DNA from: Staphylococcus hominis subsp. hominis
Lineage (GTDB): Bacteria > Bacillota > Bacilli > Staphylococcales > Staphylococcaceae
Assembly: GCF_002901845.1 (NCBI RefSeq)
Contig: NZ_PPQE01000025.1
Span: forward strand, 431,658 to 495,657
Direction: 5' to 3'
DNA: 64,000 nucleotides
Positions 19,370 through 30,559 of the stretch are shown here, piece after piece. Made by a program: the position numbers and the translations under genes. Every line of letters begins with the position of its first letter. Position 1 is the stretch's first letter. A model generated the notes under the pieces. The model was not told the origin of the DNA and searched no databases. It saw nothing but the letters and a program-made list of their open reading frames with translations.

Positions 19370-21082
19370 ATGACAAAGAAAGATGTAATTCAACTACTAG
19401 AAAAAATTGCTATATATATGGAATTGAATGGAGAAAATACGTTTAAAGTGTCTGCTTATCGCAAAGCAGCACAAAGTCTTGAAATAGATGAACGCTCTTT
19501 AGATGAAATAAAAGATATTACTGAATTAAAAGGAATTGGAAAAGGGGTAGGAGAGGTCATTAGCGAATATCGAGAAACTGGGACCTCATCAACTTTAAAA
19601 GAATTGCAACGTTTAGTTCCTGAAGGATTAATTTCTTTAATGAAAATTCAAGGTTTAGGTAGTAAAAAAATTGCAAAGTTATATAAAGAGTTAAATATTA
19701 CAGATAAAGAAAGTCTTCAAGAAGCTTGTGAAGCGGGAAAAGTTAGTGAATTAAGTGGATTTGCTAAAAAAACAGAACAAAACATACTTGAAGCAGTAAA
19801 AGCACTAGGAGCTAAAAAAGATCATTATCCTATTGATTTGATGCGACATTTAAATAAAGATATTATGACTTATCTAGAACAATTAGAAGAAGTTGAACAT
19901 TATTCTGAAGCAGGTAGTTTCCGTCGTTATAAAGAAGTAAGTAAAGATTTAGACTATATTATTAGTACACGACACCCTCTTCATGTACAACAACAACTTT
20001 TAAATATTCCAAATAAAGTGAAAGAAGTCGCAGTTGGAGAAACGAAAGTGTCGCTTGAATTAGAATATGATGATGAAACGATTGGTGTAGATTTTAGACT
20101 TGTTGAACCAGAAGCCTTTTATCATACCTTACAGCACTTTACAGGTTCCAAAGATCATAACATTCGCATTAGACAACTTGCTAAAGCACAAAATGAAAAA
20201 GTAAGTGAGTATGGTATCGAACAACAAGATGGAACGTTACTCCAATTCCAAAGTGAAGCTGAAATTTACCAACACTTCGGTAGACATTGGATTGCTCCGG
20301 CAATACGTGAAGATGGCAGCGAGTTTGATCGTGATTTAAACTCAATCATTACATTAGATGATATTAAAGGTGATCTTCATATGCATACAACGTATAGTGA
20401 CGGCGCTTTCTCTATACGAGAGATGATTGAAGCAAACATTAAAAAAGGCTATGAATACATGGTCATTACGGATCATTCAAAGAGTTTAAAAGTTGCTCAT
20501 GGATTACAAGTTGAACGACTATTACGTCAAAATGAAGAAATAAAAAAATTGAATGAAGAATACACAGAAATAGATATTTACTCAGGTACAGAAATGGATA
20601 TTTTACCTGATGGATCATTAGATTATGAGGATGATATACTATCGCAACTTGACTATGTTATTGCAGCTATTCATCAAAGTTTCAATCAATCTGAAGAAGA
20701 AATTATGAAGCGCCTAGAACATGCATGTCGTAACCCTTATGTTAGACATATTGCCCATCCAACTGGTCGTATTATTGAGCGACGTGAAGGGTATCAACCT
20801 AATATAGAACAGTTGATGCAACTTGCCGAAGAAACACAAACGGTAATGGAAATTAATGCTAACCCAAAACGATTAGATTTAAATGCTGCCACTGTTAAAA
20901 AATATCCAAATATTAAATTAACAATTAATACGGATGCCCATCATGTGGATCATCTTGATTTTATGAAATATGGCGTAGCTACTGCGCAAAAAGGATTTGT
21001 AAATAAAGATAGAGTGATTAATACAATGACGCGTGACGCTTTTAAAAACTTTATTAATAATAATATTAAATTACAGAAATAG
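19370..21082 (+). CDS. polX: DNA polymerase/3'-5' exonuclease PolX
   Basis: 570 residues, equal to S. aureus PolX. The N-terminal family X polymerase part has helix-hairpin-helix motifs (LKGIGKGVGEV, IQGLGSKKIAKL) and the nucleotidyltransferase motif GSFRRYKEVSKDLDYI. A C-terminal PHP exonuclease domain (about 335-570) carries DLHMHTTYSDG, ITDHS and NTDAHH metal ligands. It acts in gap filling and base excision repair. I use ATG 19370 with GGAGTG upstream; an in-frame ATG at 19325 lies inside the hairpin and lacks support. Confidence 0.94.
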   Translation: MTKKDVIQLLEKIAIYMELNGENTFKVSAYRKAAQSLEIDERSLDEIKDITELKGIGKGVGEVISEYRETGTSSTLKELQRLVPEGLISLMKIQGLGSKKIAKLYKELNITDKESLQEACEAGKVSELSGFAKKTEQNILEAVKALGAKKDHYPIDLMRHLNKDIMTYLEQLEEVEHYSEAGSFRRYKEVSKDLDYIISTRHPLHVQQQLLNIPNKVKEVAVGETKVSLELEYDDETIGVDFRLVEPEAFYHTLQHFTGSKDHNIRIRQLAKAQNEKVSEYGIEQQDGTLLQFQSEAEIYQHFGRHWIAPAIREDGSEFDRDLNSIITLDDIKGDLHMHTTYSDGAFSIREMIEANIKKGYEYMVITDHSKSLKVAHGLQVERLLRQNEEIKKLNEEYTEIDIYSGTEMDILPDGSLDYEDDILSQLDYVIAAIHQSFNQSEEEIMKRLEHACRNPYVRHIAHPTGRIIERREGYQPNIEQLMQLAEETQTVMEINANPKRLDLNAATVKKYPNIKLTINTDAHHVDHLDFMKYGVATAQKGFVNKDRVINTMTRDAFKNFINNNIKLQK

Positions 21083-21091
21083 AGGGATTGT

Positions 21092-23443
21092 ATGAGACAA
21101 AAAACATTAGACGTCTTAGAGTTTGATAAAATCAAATCATTTGTAGCTTCTGAAACGATAAGTGATTTAGGACGTGAAAAAGTGTCTAAAATGTCTCCAG
21201 CAACTGATTTTGAAACTGTAGAATTTCAAATGAATGAGACAGATGAAATATCACAAATTTATAATAAACATCGTTTACCTAGTTTAAGTGGTTTATCAAA
21301 AGTATCACCATTAATTCACCGTGCTAAAATTGGTGGTGTGCTTAATGTTACCGAATTAAATGTAATTAAGCGGTTGATACAAGTACAAAATCAATTTAAA
21401 ACATTTTATAATCAACTGCTTGAAGAAGATGAAGGTGTCATAAAGTATCCAATTTTAAATGAAAGAATGAATCAACTACCTGTACTTACTGATTTATATC
21501 AAGAAATAAATGAAAAATGTGATGCTTATGATTTATATGATAATGCAAGTTATGAATTGCAAGGTATTCGAAGCAAAATATCAAGTACGACTCAACGTAT
21601 TAGACAAAATTTAGATCGTATTGTTAAAAGTCAAGCTAATCAAAAGAAACTTTCAGATGCCATTATTACAGTGCGAAATGATCGCAATGTGATACCAGTA
21701 AAAGCAGAATATCGACAAGATTTTAAAGGGATTGTGCATGATCAATCAGCTTCTGGACAAACCCTTTATATTGAGCCCTCTTCCATTGTTGAAATGAATA
21801 ATCAAATTAGTCGATTAAGAAATGATGAAGCAGTAGAACGTGAACGTATATTAACAGAATTAACAGGTTTAGTAGCTGCTAATGATAATAATTGTTTAGT
21901 GGCAGAGTCAGTTATGGGTCAAATTGATTTCTTAACAGCTAAAGCGCGTTATGCACGATCAATTAAAGGGACAAAACCTACTTTTTATAAGGAAAGAACG
22001 GTTTATTTACCTAATGCTTATCATCCTTTATTGAATAAAGATACAGTAGTAGCAAATACAATTGAATTTATTGATGATATTGAAACGGTTATTATTACGG
22101 GACCTAACACAGGTGGTAAAACTGTCACCTTAAAAACGTTGGGACTTATCATTGTGATGGCTCAATCCGGGTTACTCATTCCTACATTAGATGGCAGTCA
22201 ATTGAGTGTATTTGAAAACGTATACTGTGATATAGGTGATGAACAATCGATTGAACAATCACTATCTACGTTTTCATCACATATGAAAAATATTGTAGAA
22301 ATTTTAAAAGAAACAGATAAAAATAGTCTTGTTTTATTTGATGAATTAGGTGCTGGAACCGATCCAAGTGAAGGTGCTGCCTTAGCTATGAGTATTCTCG
22401 ATCATGTGAGAGATATTGGTTCGCTAGTTATGGCAACGACACATTATCCAGAGCTTAAAGCTTATAGTTATAATCGGGAAGGCGTTATGAATGCAAGTGT
22501 TGAGTTTGATGTGAATACGTTAAGCCCGACTTACAAATTATTAATGGGTGTTCCTGGACGTTCCAATGCCTTTGATATTTCCAAAAAATTAGGGTTAGGA
22601 TTAAACATCATTAATAAAGCTAAAACAATGATTGGTACAGACGAACAAGAAATTAATTCAATGATAGAGTCATTAGAGAAAAACTCTAAACGTGTGGATG
22701 AACAACGTATTGAGCTTGAAAAATTATTAAGAGAAGCACGAACAACGCATGATGATTTGGAACGTCAGTATCAACAATATAAAAATTATGAACAAAAATT
22801 AATGGATGAAGCTAAAGATAAAGCAAATCAACGCATTAAATCAGCTACAAAAGAAGCAGATGACATTCTAAAAGATTTAAGAGAAATGCGAGATAAAAAA
22901 GGAGCCGACGTTAAAGAACATGAACTAATTGATAAGAAAAAACATTTAGAAGATCAATATGAAGCTAAATCCTTAAAACAAAATGTAAAAAAACAAAAAT
23001 GGGATGATATTCATGCTGGCGATGAAGTTAAAGTATTATCTTATGGACAAAAAGGCGAAGTATTAGAATTAAGCGGAGAAAATGAAGCTGTAGTTCAAAT
23101 GGGTATTATCAAAATGAAATTACCTATTGAAGATTTAGAAAAAATGAAAAAGAAAAAAGAAAAACCAACTAAAATGGTGACACGCCAAAATCGTCAAACT
23201 ATTAAAACAGAATTAGACTTAAGAGGCTATCGTTATGAAGAAGCGGTTGGAGCTTTAGATCAATATATTGACCAAGCTGTATTAAGTAACTATGAACAGG
23301 TTTATATTATTCATGGTAAAGGTACAGGTGCACTTCAAAAAGCAGTTCAAAATCATTTAAAAAAACATAAAAGTGTTCAATCTTTTCGTGGTGGAATGCC
23401 AAGTGAAGGCGGATTTGGTGTTACAGTAGCAGAACTTAAATAA
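21092..23443 (+). CDS. mutS2: Endonuclease MutS2 / ribosome-collision splitting ATPase
   Basis: 783 residues. It lacks the MutS mismatch-recognition domain. It has Walker A GPNTGGKT (about residue 335), Walker B and ABC signature [15 protein letters not shown], a long coiled coil (about 510-640), and a C-terminal SMR nuclease domain ([23 protein letters not shown]). It was long seen as a recombination suppressor; B. subtilis MutS2 (RqcU) also acts on collided ribosomes. It starts nine bases after polX. Confidence 0.95.
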   Translation: MRQKTLDVLEFDKIKSFVASETISDLGREKVSKMSPATDFETVEFQMNETDEISQIYNKHRLPSLSGLSKVSPLIHRAKIGGVLNVTELNVIKRLIQVQNQFKTFYNQLLEEDEGVIKYPILNERMNQLPVLTDLYQEINEKCDAYDLYDNASYELQGIRSKISSTTQRIRQNLDRIVKSQANQKKLSDAIITVRNDRNVIPVKAEYRQDFKGIVHDQSASGQTLYIEPSSIVEMNNQISRLRNDEAVERERILTELTGLVAANDNNCLVAESVMGQIDFLTAKARYARSIKGTKPTFYKERTVYLPNAYHPLLNKDTVVANTIEFIDDIETVIITGPNTGGKTVTLKTLGLIIVMAQSGLLIPTLDGSQLSVFENVYCDIGDEQSIEQSLSTFSSHMKNIVEILKETDKNSLVLFDELGAGTDPSEGAALAMSILDHVRDIGSLVMATTHYPELKAYSYNREGVMNASVEFDVNTLSPTYKLLMGVPGRSNAFDISKKLGLGLNIINKAKTMIGTDEQEINSMIESLEKNSKRVDEQRIELEKLLREARTTHDDLERQYQQYKNYEQKLMDEAKDKANQRIKSATKEADDILKDLREMRDKKGADVKEHELIDKKKHLEDQYEAKSLKQNVKKQKWDDIHAGDEVKVLSYGQKGEVLELSGENEAVVQMGIIKMKLPIEDLEKMKKKKEKPTKMVTRQNRQTIKTELDLRGYRYEEAVGALDQYIDQAVLSNYEQVYIIHGKGTGALQKAVQNHLKKHKSVQSFRGGMPSEGGFGVTVAELK

Positions 23444-23543
23444 TATAAAACTAGAATGTTGATTTTTTTAAAATTTGACGTACAATAAAGCAAGCGTTTA
23501 ATCTTAACACAAGTTTATGACAAGATTAATAAATAGTGATAAA

Positions 23544-23595
23544 GATGAGCAAGAGCAATGCAGATATATGGAAAGTCTGTTATAATTTGCTCATC
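23544..23595 (+). promoter_or_regulatory. trxA promoter region with 9-bp inverted repeat
   Basis: TATAAT at 23581-23586 is a consensus -10, with no good -35 hexamer at the right spacing. GATGAGCAA (23544-23552) and TTGCTCATC (23587-23595) form a perfect inverted repeat around the core promoter. AGCA at 23548-23551 lies about 44 bases upstream of the expected start point. That is where Spx-activated trxA/trxB promoters of B. subtilis carry AGCA, so Spx control is an inference. Confidence 0.55.
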
Positions 23596-23623
23596 ATTTA
23601 ATATTTAAGGAGGATTGGCAATT

Positions 23624-23938
23624 ATGGCAATCGTAAAAGTTACAGATTCAAATTTTGATGAAAACATTCAATCAGGTGTTAAATTAGTAGATTTTTGGGC
23701 AACTTGGTGTGGACCTTGTAAAATGATCGCCCCTGTGTTAGAAGAATTAGCTGGAGACTATGATGGTAAAGCAGACATCTTAAAATTAGATGTAGATGAA
23801 AATCCATCTACTGCTGCTAAATATGAAGTAATGAGCATCCCAACTTTAATCGTATTTAAAGATGGAGAAGCAGTAGATAAAGTAGTAGGTTTCCAACCTA
23901 AAGAAAACTTAGCAGAAGTTTTAGATAAACATCTATAA
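23624..23938 (+). CDS. trxA: Thioredoxin
   Basis: 104 residues, the usual size. Redox centre WCGPC with C29 and C32, and the cis-proline loop SIPTL. It is a general cytosolic disulfide reductase, kept reduced by thioredoxin reductase. The ATG at 23624 has AAGGAGG upstream; an in-frame TTG at 23615 overlaps the ribosome site. It is monocistronic, with its own promoter and terminator. Confidence 0.97.
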   Translation: MAIVKVTDSNFDENIQSGVKLVDFWATWCGPCKMIAPVLEELAGDYDGKADILKLDVDENPSTAAKYEVMSIPTLIVFKDGEAVDKVVGFQPKENLAEVLDKHL

Positions 23939-23961
23939 TATTTAGTACAATTATAAAAGAA

Positions 23962-23999
23962 TGGGGCATTACATGTTATGTAATCGCTCCGTCTTTTTT
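23962..23999 (+). terminator. Terminator after trxA
   Basis: The GGGGCATTACAT arm pairs, with mismatches, with ATGTAATCGCTCC and is followed by GTCTTTTTTA. Confidence 0.85.
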
Positions 24000-24034
24000 A
24001 TGTGAACGTCAAGTTAATAGAAAGGAGGAGACGG

Positions 24035-25819
24035 ATGACCGACTACGAAGAAAAAATTAGAGATAAATTAAGTGTCGTCCCATTTGAACCAGGCTGTTAT
24101 TTAATGAAAGATCGAAATGACCAAATTATTTATGTAGGTAAAGCAAAACGATTACGAAATCGACTACGTTCTTATTTTACTGGTGCACATGATGAAAAAA
24201 CTACACGTCTTGTTAGTGAAATTCGCAACTTCGAATTTATTGTAACTTCAAGTGAGACAGAATCATTATTACTTGAGTTGAATTTGATTAAACAATATCA
24301 ACCTCGCTACAATATTTTATTAAAAGATGATAAAAGTTATCCTTTTATAAAGATTACTAAAGAAAAACATCCACGTTTACTTGTGACTCGTACAGTAAAA
24401 AAGGGTACAGGAAAATATTTTGGACCTTATCCTAATGCATATTCAGCACAGGAAACTAAAAAATTATTAGATCGTATTTATCCTTTTAGAAAATGTGATA
24501 ATATGCCTGATAAATTGTGTCTATATTATCATATCGGTCAGTGTATGGGACCATGTGTGTATGATGTAGATCAACAAAAATATGCACAAATGACGCGTGA
24601 AATTACTGACTTTTTAAATGGAGAAGATAAAACAATTCTTCATAATCTTGAAACACGCATGCTAGATGCTAGTGAGAAGTTAGATTTTGAACGTGCTAAA
24701 GAATATAGAGATTTAATTCAACATATTCGTAATTTAACTAAAAAACAAAAAATTATGTCTTCAGATAATACAATTAGAGATGTTTTTGGATATAGCGTTT
24801 CTAAAGGTTGGATGTGTATTCAAGTATTCTTTATTAGACAAGGAAATATGATTCAACGTGATGCAACAATGATTCCTCTACAACAAACAGAAGAAGAAGA
24901 ATTTTATACATTCATTGGACAATTCTATAGCTTAAATCAACATATTTTACCTAAAGAAGTACATGTACCGAAAAATTTAGATAAAGATATCATTCACTCT
25001 GTAGTTGATACAAAAATTGTTCAACCTGCGCGTGGAACAAAGAAAGAAATGGTTGATTTAGCTAATCATAATGCTGAAGTTGCACTAGAAAATAAATTTC
25101 AATTAATCGCTAAAGACGAATCTAGAACGATAAAAGCTATCGAAGAACTTGGTGAAAGAATGGGTATTCAAACACCGATAAGAATTGAAGCATTTGATAA
25201 CTCAAATATCCAAGGTGTTGATCCTGTTTCGGCAATGGTAACATTTGTGGATGGTAAACCGGATAAAAAAGGATATCGTAAATACAAAATTAAGACTGTG
25301 AAAGGTCCTGATGATTATAAGTCGATGAGAGAAGTTGTACGCCGTCGTTATACGCGTGTACTTAATGAAGGTCTTCCATTACCAGATCTTATTATCGTTG
25401 ATGGTGGTAAAGGACATATGTCTGGTGTCATAGATGTACTAGAAAATGAACTAGGTTTAGACATTCCTGTTGCTGGATTAAGAAAAAATGATAAACACCA
25501 AACATCTGAATTATTGTACGGTGCAAATGCTGAGGTTGTACCTCTAAAGAAAAATAGTCAAGCCTTTTATTTGCTCCATAGAATCCAAGATGAAGTACAT
25601 CGTTTTGCGATAACATTCCATCGTCAAACCCGACAAAAAACTGGATTACAATCTGTTCTTGATACAGTAGAGGGTATAGGAAGTAAACGAAAAACAAAAT
25701 TATTAAGAACATTTGGTTCCATTAAAAAAATGAAAGAAGCTAGTATAGAAGATTTAAAAGCTGCAGGATTACCTAAAAGGGTAGCTGAAAATCTACAATA
25801 TGCTTTAAAAGAAGATTAA
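24035..25819 (+). CDS. uvrC: Excinuclease ABC subunit C
   Basis: 594 residues. It makes the dual incisions in nucleotide excision repair with UvrB. In order: GIY-YIG nuclease ([19 protein letters not shown], about 19-37), a Cys-rich region ([21 protein letters not shown]), the UVR motif that binds UvrB (about 200-235), the RNase H-like C-terminal nuclease ([18 protein letters not shown]), and helix-hairpin-helix repeats at the end. The start at 24035 has AAGGAGGAG just upstream; the frame upstream (24002) has none. Confidence 0.96.
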   Translation: MTDYEEKIRDKLSVVPFEPGCYLMKDRNDQIIYVGKAKRLRNRLRSYFTGAHDEKTTRLVSEIRNFEFIVTSSETESLLLELNLIKQYQPRYNILLKDDKSYPFIKITKEKHPRLLVTRTVKKGTGKYFGPYPNAYSAQETKKLLDRIYPFRKCDNMPDKLCLYYHIGQCMGPCVYDVDQQKYAQMTREITDFLNGEDKTILHNLETRMLDASEKLDFERAKEYRDLIQHIRNLTKKQKIMSSDNTIRDVFGYSVSKGWMCIQVFFIRQGNMIQRDATMIPLQQTEEEEFYTFIGQFYSLNQHILPKEVHVPKNLDKDIIHSVVDTKIVQPARGTKKEMVDLANHNAEVALENKFQLIAKDESRTIKAIEELGERMGIQTPIRIEAFDNSNIQGVDPVSAMVTFVDGKPDKKGYRKYKIKTVKGPDDYKSMREVVRRRYTRVLNEGLPLPDLIIVDGGKGHMSGVIDVLENELGLDIPVAGLRKNDKHQTSELLYGANAEVVPLKKNSQAFYLLHRIQDEVHRFAITFHRQTRQKTGLQSVLDTVEGIGSKRKTKLLRTFGSIKKMKEASIEDLKAAGLPKRVAENLQYALKED

Positions 25820-25828
25820 TTCAAAAAA

Positions 25829-25857
25829 AGGGGTATGACTTTGAATTTCATACCCCA
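25829..25857. terminator. Hairpin after uvrC
   Basis: GGGGTATGA pairs perfectly with TCATACCCC. The homopolymer run (A on the plus strand) precedes the stem, so a T-run is present only on the minus strand. It may protect the uvrC 3' end or stop antisense transcription rather than act as a classical plus-strand terminator. Confidence 0.55.
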
Positions 25858-25915
25858 TACATATAGAAAGAATGTTACAATATAGTTAACAAAAAGCTTA
25901 TTTTTTTAAGAAAGT

Positions 25916-25930
25916 ATGGAAGCGTTTTCT
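25916..25930 (+). promoter_or_regulatory. Catabolite-responsive element (CcpA site) upstream of sdhCAB
   Basis: ATGGAAGCGTTTTCT fits the cre consensus WTGNAANCGNWWNCA at all but the last fixed position. It lies about 308 bases upstream of sdhC in the 418-base gap after uvrC. sdh is known to be glucose-repressed through CcpA in staphylococci. The rest of the gap is AT-rich, with no gene seen. Confidence 0.65.
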
Positions 25931-26237
25931 AAATGAGAAATATTATCATTTTATAGTAGTTGCATGGTTATTGTGTAATACTTGTATATCTCATTTATTC
26001 GTCTTATTTTTAATTGTATTTACTTTTTTAAGACATACTTGTAGTTATAAAAAATAATAATACTCAATCTAATAAAAAGAGATGTTTGATTTGTTTAATT
26101 TTCAGAAAATTTACAATCATTATAACTATTATATGTTTATACATACAAGTACTAAATAAAATAGTAAATGCGTTTATAGTACTATCTTAAAAAGAAGCTA
26201 ATTAAATTTATAAGTTTTATAACAGGGGGGACTCCTT

Positions 26238-26852
26238 TTGGCTAAGTCTAAAAATGAATTTTATCTTAGACGTCTTCATTCACTACTAGGGATTATTCCG
26301 ATTGGTGCGTTTTTAATTGTTCATTTAATGGTTAACCACCAAGCGACTCAAGGAGCTGAGGCTTTTAATAAGGCTGCAGGCTTTATGGAATCTTTACCAT
26401 TTTTATTAGCAGCTGAACTTATTTTAATTTACATTCCAATTTTATATCATGGATTATATGGTATTCATATTGCTTTTACTGCTAAAGAAAATATCGGCCA
26501 TTATTCATTATTTAGAAACTGGATGTTTGCGTTACAAAGGTTAACAGGGATTATTGCTTTCGTATTCATCTTTGTACACCTATGGCAAACACGTTTACAA
26601 AAACTTTTCTTTGGTAAAGAAATCAGTTATGACATGATGAATCAAACGTTACAAAATCCAATTTGGGTTATCGTGTACATTATTTGTGTTATTGCTGTCA
26701 TTTTCCATTTTTCTAATGGTATTTGGTCATTCTTAGTAACATGGGGATTTTTACAATCTAAAAAATCACAACGTATTTTCACATGGGTTTCATTAATTAT
26801 TTTCTTAATTCTGTCATACATAGGTGTGACTGCAATTTTAGCTTTTGCATAA
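26238..26852 (+). CDS. sdhC: Succinate dehydrogenase cytochrome b558 subunit
   Basis: 204 residues, five membrane helices. It anchors the SdhAB catalytic pair and carries heme b, passing electrons to menaquinone (Complex II). Conserved histidines appear in RRLHSLLG, IVHLMVNH, YHGLYGIHIAF and FVHLW. The start is TTG at 26238 with GGGGGG seven bases upstream, and the N terminus MAKSKNEF matches S. aureus. It is the first gene of the sdh operon. Confidence 0.95.
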   Translation: MAKSKNEFYLRRLHSLLGIIPIGAFLIVHLMVNHQATQGAEAFNKAAGFMESLPFLLAAELILIYIPILYHGLYGIHIAFTAKENIGHYSLFRNWMFALQRLTGIIAFVFIFVHLWQTRLQKLFFGKEISYDMMNQTLQNPIWVIVYIICVIAVIFHFSNGIWSFLVTWGFLQSKKSQRIFTWVSLIIFLILSYIGVTAILAFA

Positions 26853-26932
26853 AAAATGAAAGTAATAAAAGCATAGTTATAAAAGGAATCAATAGGTTAG
26901 TTTCAGATATATTTTAGGGGAGTGACAATTCT

Positions 26933-28699
26933 ATGGCAGAGAAAAAAATTATTGTTGTCGGAGGTGGCCTCGCGGGGCTGATGTCAACAATTAAAGCTGC
27001 AGAACAAGGTGCACATGTGGACTTATTCTCAATTGTACCTGTTAAACGTTCGCACTCTGTATGTGCCCAAGGTGGTATTAATGGTGCGGTAAATACTAAA
27101 GGTGAAGGAGATTCACCATGGATTCATTTTGACGATACAGTATACGGTGGAGATTTTTTAGCGAACCAACCACCAGTCAAAGCAATGACTGAAGCTGCAC
27201 CAAAAATTATCCATTTATTAGATCGTATGGGCGTTATGTTTAATAGAACAAATGAAGGATTGTTAGACTTTAGACGTTTCGGAGGTACACTTCATCATAG
27301 AACAGCATATGCTGGTGCAACTACAGGACAACAATTACTTTATGCTTTAGATGAACAAGTTCGTTCTTTTGAAGTTGATGGTTTAGTTACTAAGTATGAA
27401 GGATGGGAATTTTTAGGATTAGTTAAAGATGATGAAAATGCAGCAAGGGGTATTGTTGCTCAAAATTTAACTACTTCTGAAATTAAATCTTTCGGTTCTG
27501 ATGCTGTTATTATGGCTTCAGGTGGTCCGGGTATTATTTTTGGTAAAACAACGAATTCAATGATTAATACTGGATCAGCTGCATCTATCGTGTATCAACA
27601 AGGCGCTAAATATGCAAATGGAGAATTTATTCAAATACATCCTACGGCAATTCCTGGTGATGATAAATTACGTTTAATGAGTGAATCAGCACGTGGTGAA
27701 GGTGGTCGAATTTGGACTTATAAAGATGGAAAACCATGGTACTTCTTAGAAGAAAAGTATCCTGATTATGGTAACTTAGTACCACGTGATATTGCAACAC
27801 GTGAAATCTTTGATGTATGTATCAATCAAAAATTAGGTATTAATGGTGAAAATATGGTGTATCTTGATTTATCTCATAAAGATCCACATGAATTAGATGT
27901 TAAATTAGGTGGTATTATTGAGATTTATGAAAAATTCACTGGTGATGATCCACGTAAAGTACCTATGAAAATATTCCCAGCAGTACATTATTCAATGGGT
28001 GGATTATATGTAGATTATGATCAAATGACAACTATTAAAGGGTTATTTGCTGCAGGAGAATGTGATTTCTCTCAACATGGCGGTAACCGTTTAGGTGCTA
28101 ACTCGTTATTATCAGCGATTTACGGCGGTACAGTAGCAGGTCCAAATGCAATTAAATACGTTGAAAATATCGAAACATCATATACTGAGTTAGATGACAG
28201 TATTTACCAAAATCGTGTAGATGAAGAACAAAAACGTTTCGACGAATTACTTAATATGCGTGGTACTGAAAATGCTTATAAACTTCACCGTGAATTAGGC
28301 GAGATTATGACAGCAAACGTTACAGTAGTACGTGAAAATGACAAATTATTAGAAACGGATAAAAAAATTGTTGAGTTAATGGAACGTTATCAAAATATTG
28401 ATATGGAAGATACACAAACTTGGAGTAACCAAGCTGTATTCTTTACACGTCAATTATGGAACATGTTGCAACTAGCACGTGTCATAACAATTGGTGCGTA
28501 TAACCGAAATGAATCTCGGGGAGCACATTATAAACCAGAATTCCCAGATCGTAATGACGATGAATGGTTAAAAACAACTTTAGCTGAATATCAAGGTGAA
28601 TATGAAGCACCTAAATTCACATATGAACCTGTCGATATCAGTTTAATTCCACCACGTAAACGTGACTATACTAGTAAATCTAAAGGAGGTAAAAAATGA
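26933..28699 (+). CDS. sdhA: Succinate dehydrogenase flavoprotein subunit
   Basis: 588 residues. It oxidises succinate to fumarate with covalently bound FAD. FAD dinucleotide fold VVGGGLAGLM at the N terminus, the flavin-attachment region RSHSVCAQGGINGA, and catalytic stretches SESARGEGGR and GGLYVDYD are present. The stop overlaps the sdhB start by four bases (ATGA). Confidence 0.97.
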   Translation: MAEKKIIVVGGGLAGLMSTIKAAEQGAHVDLFSIVPVKRSHSVCAQGGINGAVNTKGEGDSPWIHFDDTVYGGDFLANQPPVKAMTEAAPKIIHLLDRMGVMFNRTNEGLLDFRRFGGTLHHRTAYAGATTGQQLLYALDEQVRSFEVDGLVTKYEGWEFLGLVKDDENAARGIVAQNLTTSEIKSFGSDAVIMASGGPGIIFGKTTNSMINTGSAASIVYQQGAKYANGEFIQIHPTAIPGDDKLRLMSESARGEGGRIWTYKDGKPWYFLEEKYPDYGNLVPRDIATREIFDVCINQKLGINGENMVYLDLSHKDPHELDVKLGGIIEIYEKFTGDDPRKVPMKIFPAVHYSMGGLYVDYDQMTTIKGLFAAGECDFSQHGGNRLGANSLLSAIYGGTVAGPNAIKYVENIETSYTELDDSIYQNRVDEEQKRFDELLNMRGTENAYKLHRELGEIMTANVTVVRENDKLLETDKKIVELMERYQNIDMEDTQTWSNQAVFFTRQLWNMLQLARVITIGAYNRNESRGAHYKPEFPDRNDDEWLKTTLAEYQGEYEAPKFTYEPVDISLIPPRKRDYTSKSKGGKK

Positions 28700-29556
28700 T
28701 GGCTAACAATCAATCAGTAAAAGAAACTCCAGAAGAATTACGTCATACAGATGAACAACATAATCAAGAAATAACACATAAAAAAGAAAAACACACGCAA
28801 AAAACAGTTAAATTGATTATTAAACGTCAAGATAATCAAGAAGCAAAAGCGTATGAAGAAACATTTGAAATTCCTTATAAAGAGAATTTAAACGTGATTG
28901 CTTGTTTAATGGAAATAAGACGCAACCCTGTTAATAGTAAAGGAGAAAAAACAACGCCAGTAGTATGGGATATGAACTGCTTAGAAGAAGTATGTGGTGC
29001 TTGTTCAATGGTTATTAATGGTCGTGCACGTCAAGCCTGCTCAGCCATTGTTGACCAATTAGAACAGCCGATTCGTTTGGAACCTATGAGTACATTCCCA
29101 GTCATTCGTGATTTACAGGTTGATCGTACAAGAATGTTTGATAACTTAAAACGTATGAAGGCTTGGATTCCAATTGATGGTACTTATGATTTAGGCCCAG
29201 GTCCACGTATTCCAGAAAAGAAACGTCAAACAGCATATGAATTATCAAAATGTATGACATGTGGTGTATGTTTAGAAGTGTGTCCTAATGTAACACGTAA
29301 TAATAAATTTATTGGTGCGCAAGCTATTTCACAAGTACGTTTATTTGATCTACATCCAACTGGTTCAATGACTAAAGATGAACGACTGAATGCTTTAATG
29401 GGTGAAGGTGGTTTACAAGAATGTGGTAACTCTCAAAACTGTGTTAATGCATGTCCAAAAGGTATCCCATTAACAACGTCAATTGCAGCAATGAACCGTG
29501 AAACATCGTTCCATATGTTTAAATCTTTCTTTGGTTCTGATCATCAAGTAAATTAA
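28696..29556 (+). CDS. sdhB: Succinate dehydrogenase iron-sulfur subunit
   Basis: 286 residues. It carries electrons from the flavin to the membrane anchor. An N-terminal 2Fe-2S ferredoxin fold (CLEEVCGACSMVINGRARQAC) is followed by the C-terminal 4Fe-4S and 3Fe-4S motifs (CMTCGVCLEVCP, CGNSQNCVNACP). The first 35 residues are a charged extension rich in Glu, His and Lys. AAAGGAGG lies upstream; ATG 28696 or 28699 could serve. Confidence 0.96.
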   Translation: MMANNQSVKETPEELRHTDEQHNQEITHKKEKHTQKTVKLIIKRQDNQEAKAYEETFEIPYKENLNVIACLMEIRRNPVNSKGEKTTPVVWDMNCLEEVCGACSMVINGRARQACSAIVDQLEQPIRLEPMSTFPVIRDLQVDRTRMFDNLKRMKAWIPIDGTYDLGPGPRIPEKKRQTAYELSKCMTCGVCLEVCPNVTRNNKFIGAQAISQVRLFDLHPTGSMTKDERLNALMGEGGLQECGNSQNCVNACPKGIPLTTSIAAMNRETSFHMFKSFFGSDHQVN

Positions 29557-29570
29557 ATATGACATATTTG

Positions 29571-29600
29571 CCAGCAAAGTAAAAACTTTGCTGGTTTTTA
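29571..29600 (+). terminator. Terminator of the sdh operon
   Basis: CCAGCAAAG pairs perfectly with CTTTGCTGG over a six-base loop, followed by TTTTT. Confidence 0.9.
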
Positions 29601-29731
29601 TTAATGGGGAATTCAATACGGATATAAATGTTTATTTAGTAAAATGAAAATGAGCAAAAATATCAATTAATGAATGATTAGGTTTGTCTATGGTAAAATA
29701 AACGTATTATGTATTATAAGGATGAATGTAA

Positions 29732-30529
29732 ATGAATAAACCCATTGGTGTCATAGACTCTGGAGTGGGAGGACTAACTGTAGCTAAAGAAATTATGCGA
29801 CAACTTCCTAATGAGACAATATATTATTTAGGCGATATCGCAAGGTGTCCATACGGTCCAAGACCTGGAGAAGAAGTAAAAACTTTTACGACGCAACTTG
29901 CTAATAAACTGATGGAATTTGATATAAAAATGTTAGTCATTGCTTGTAATACTGCAACTGCAGTGGCGTTAGAACATTTACAGCAGTTATTACCAATTCC
30001 AGTTATTGGAGTCATTGAACCTGGTGCTAGAACCGCTATTATGACTACAAAAAATCAAAAAGTTTTAATTTTAGGTACTGAGGGCACGATTAAATCAGAA
30101 GCTTACCGCCATCATATTAAAAGAATAAACCCAAATGTCGAAGTATATGGGGTAGCATGTCCAGGTTTCGTACCCCTCGTTGAACAAATGCGTTATGATG
30201 ACCCTACAATAACTAGTATTGTAATACATCAGACTTTAAAACATTGGCGTAACACAGATGCCGATACTGTTATTTTAGGCTGTACGCATTATCCATTATT
30301 ATATAAACCCATTAATGATTATTTTGGTGGAAATAAAAAAGTTATTTCTTCTGGGCTTGAAACTGCACGTGAAGTAAGTGCATTACTTACGTTTAGTAAT
30401 GAACATGCAAGCTATACGCAACATCCAAAACATCGATTTTTTGCAACAGGTGATACGGTTCATATTAAACATATCATTTCTCAATGGTTAAAATTAGATG
30501 TAGAAGTTGAACGTATAAAACTAGATTAA
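29732..30529 (+). CDS. murI: Glutamate racemase
   Basis: 265 residues. It converts L- to D-glutamate for peptidoglycan. Catalytic cysteines lie in VIACNTATA (about residue 73) and LGCTHYPLL (about 185), and the N-terminal [11 protein letters not shown] motif is intact. AAGGATG lies upstream. It is the first gene of the murI-rdgB-yfcE group. Confidence 0.96.
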   Translation: MNKPIGVIDSGVGGLTVAKEIMRQLPNETIYYLGDIARCPYGPRPGEEVKTFTTQLANKLMEFDIKMLVIACNTATAVALEHLQQLLPIPVIGVIEPGARTAIMTTKNQKVLILGTEGTIKSEAYRHHIKRINPNVEVYGVACPGFVPLVEQMRYDDPTITSIVIHQTLKHWRNTDADTVILGCTHYPLLYKPINDYFGGNKKVISSGLETAREVSALLTFSNEHASYTQHPKHRFFATGDTVHIKHIISQWLKLDVEVERIKLD

Positions 30530-30559
30530 ATTTAAAACAGAATTGAAAGGAAGATTTAA

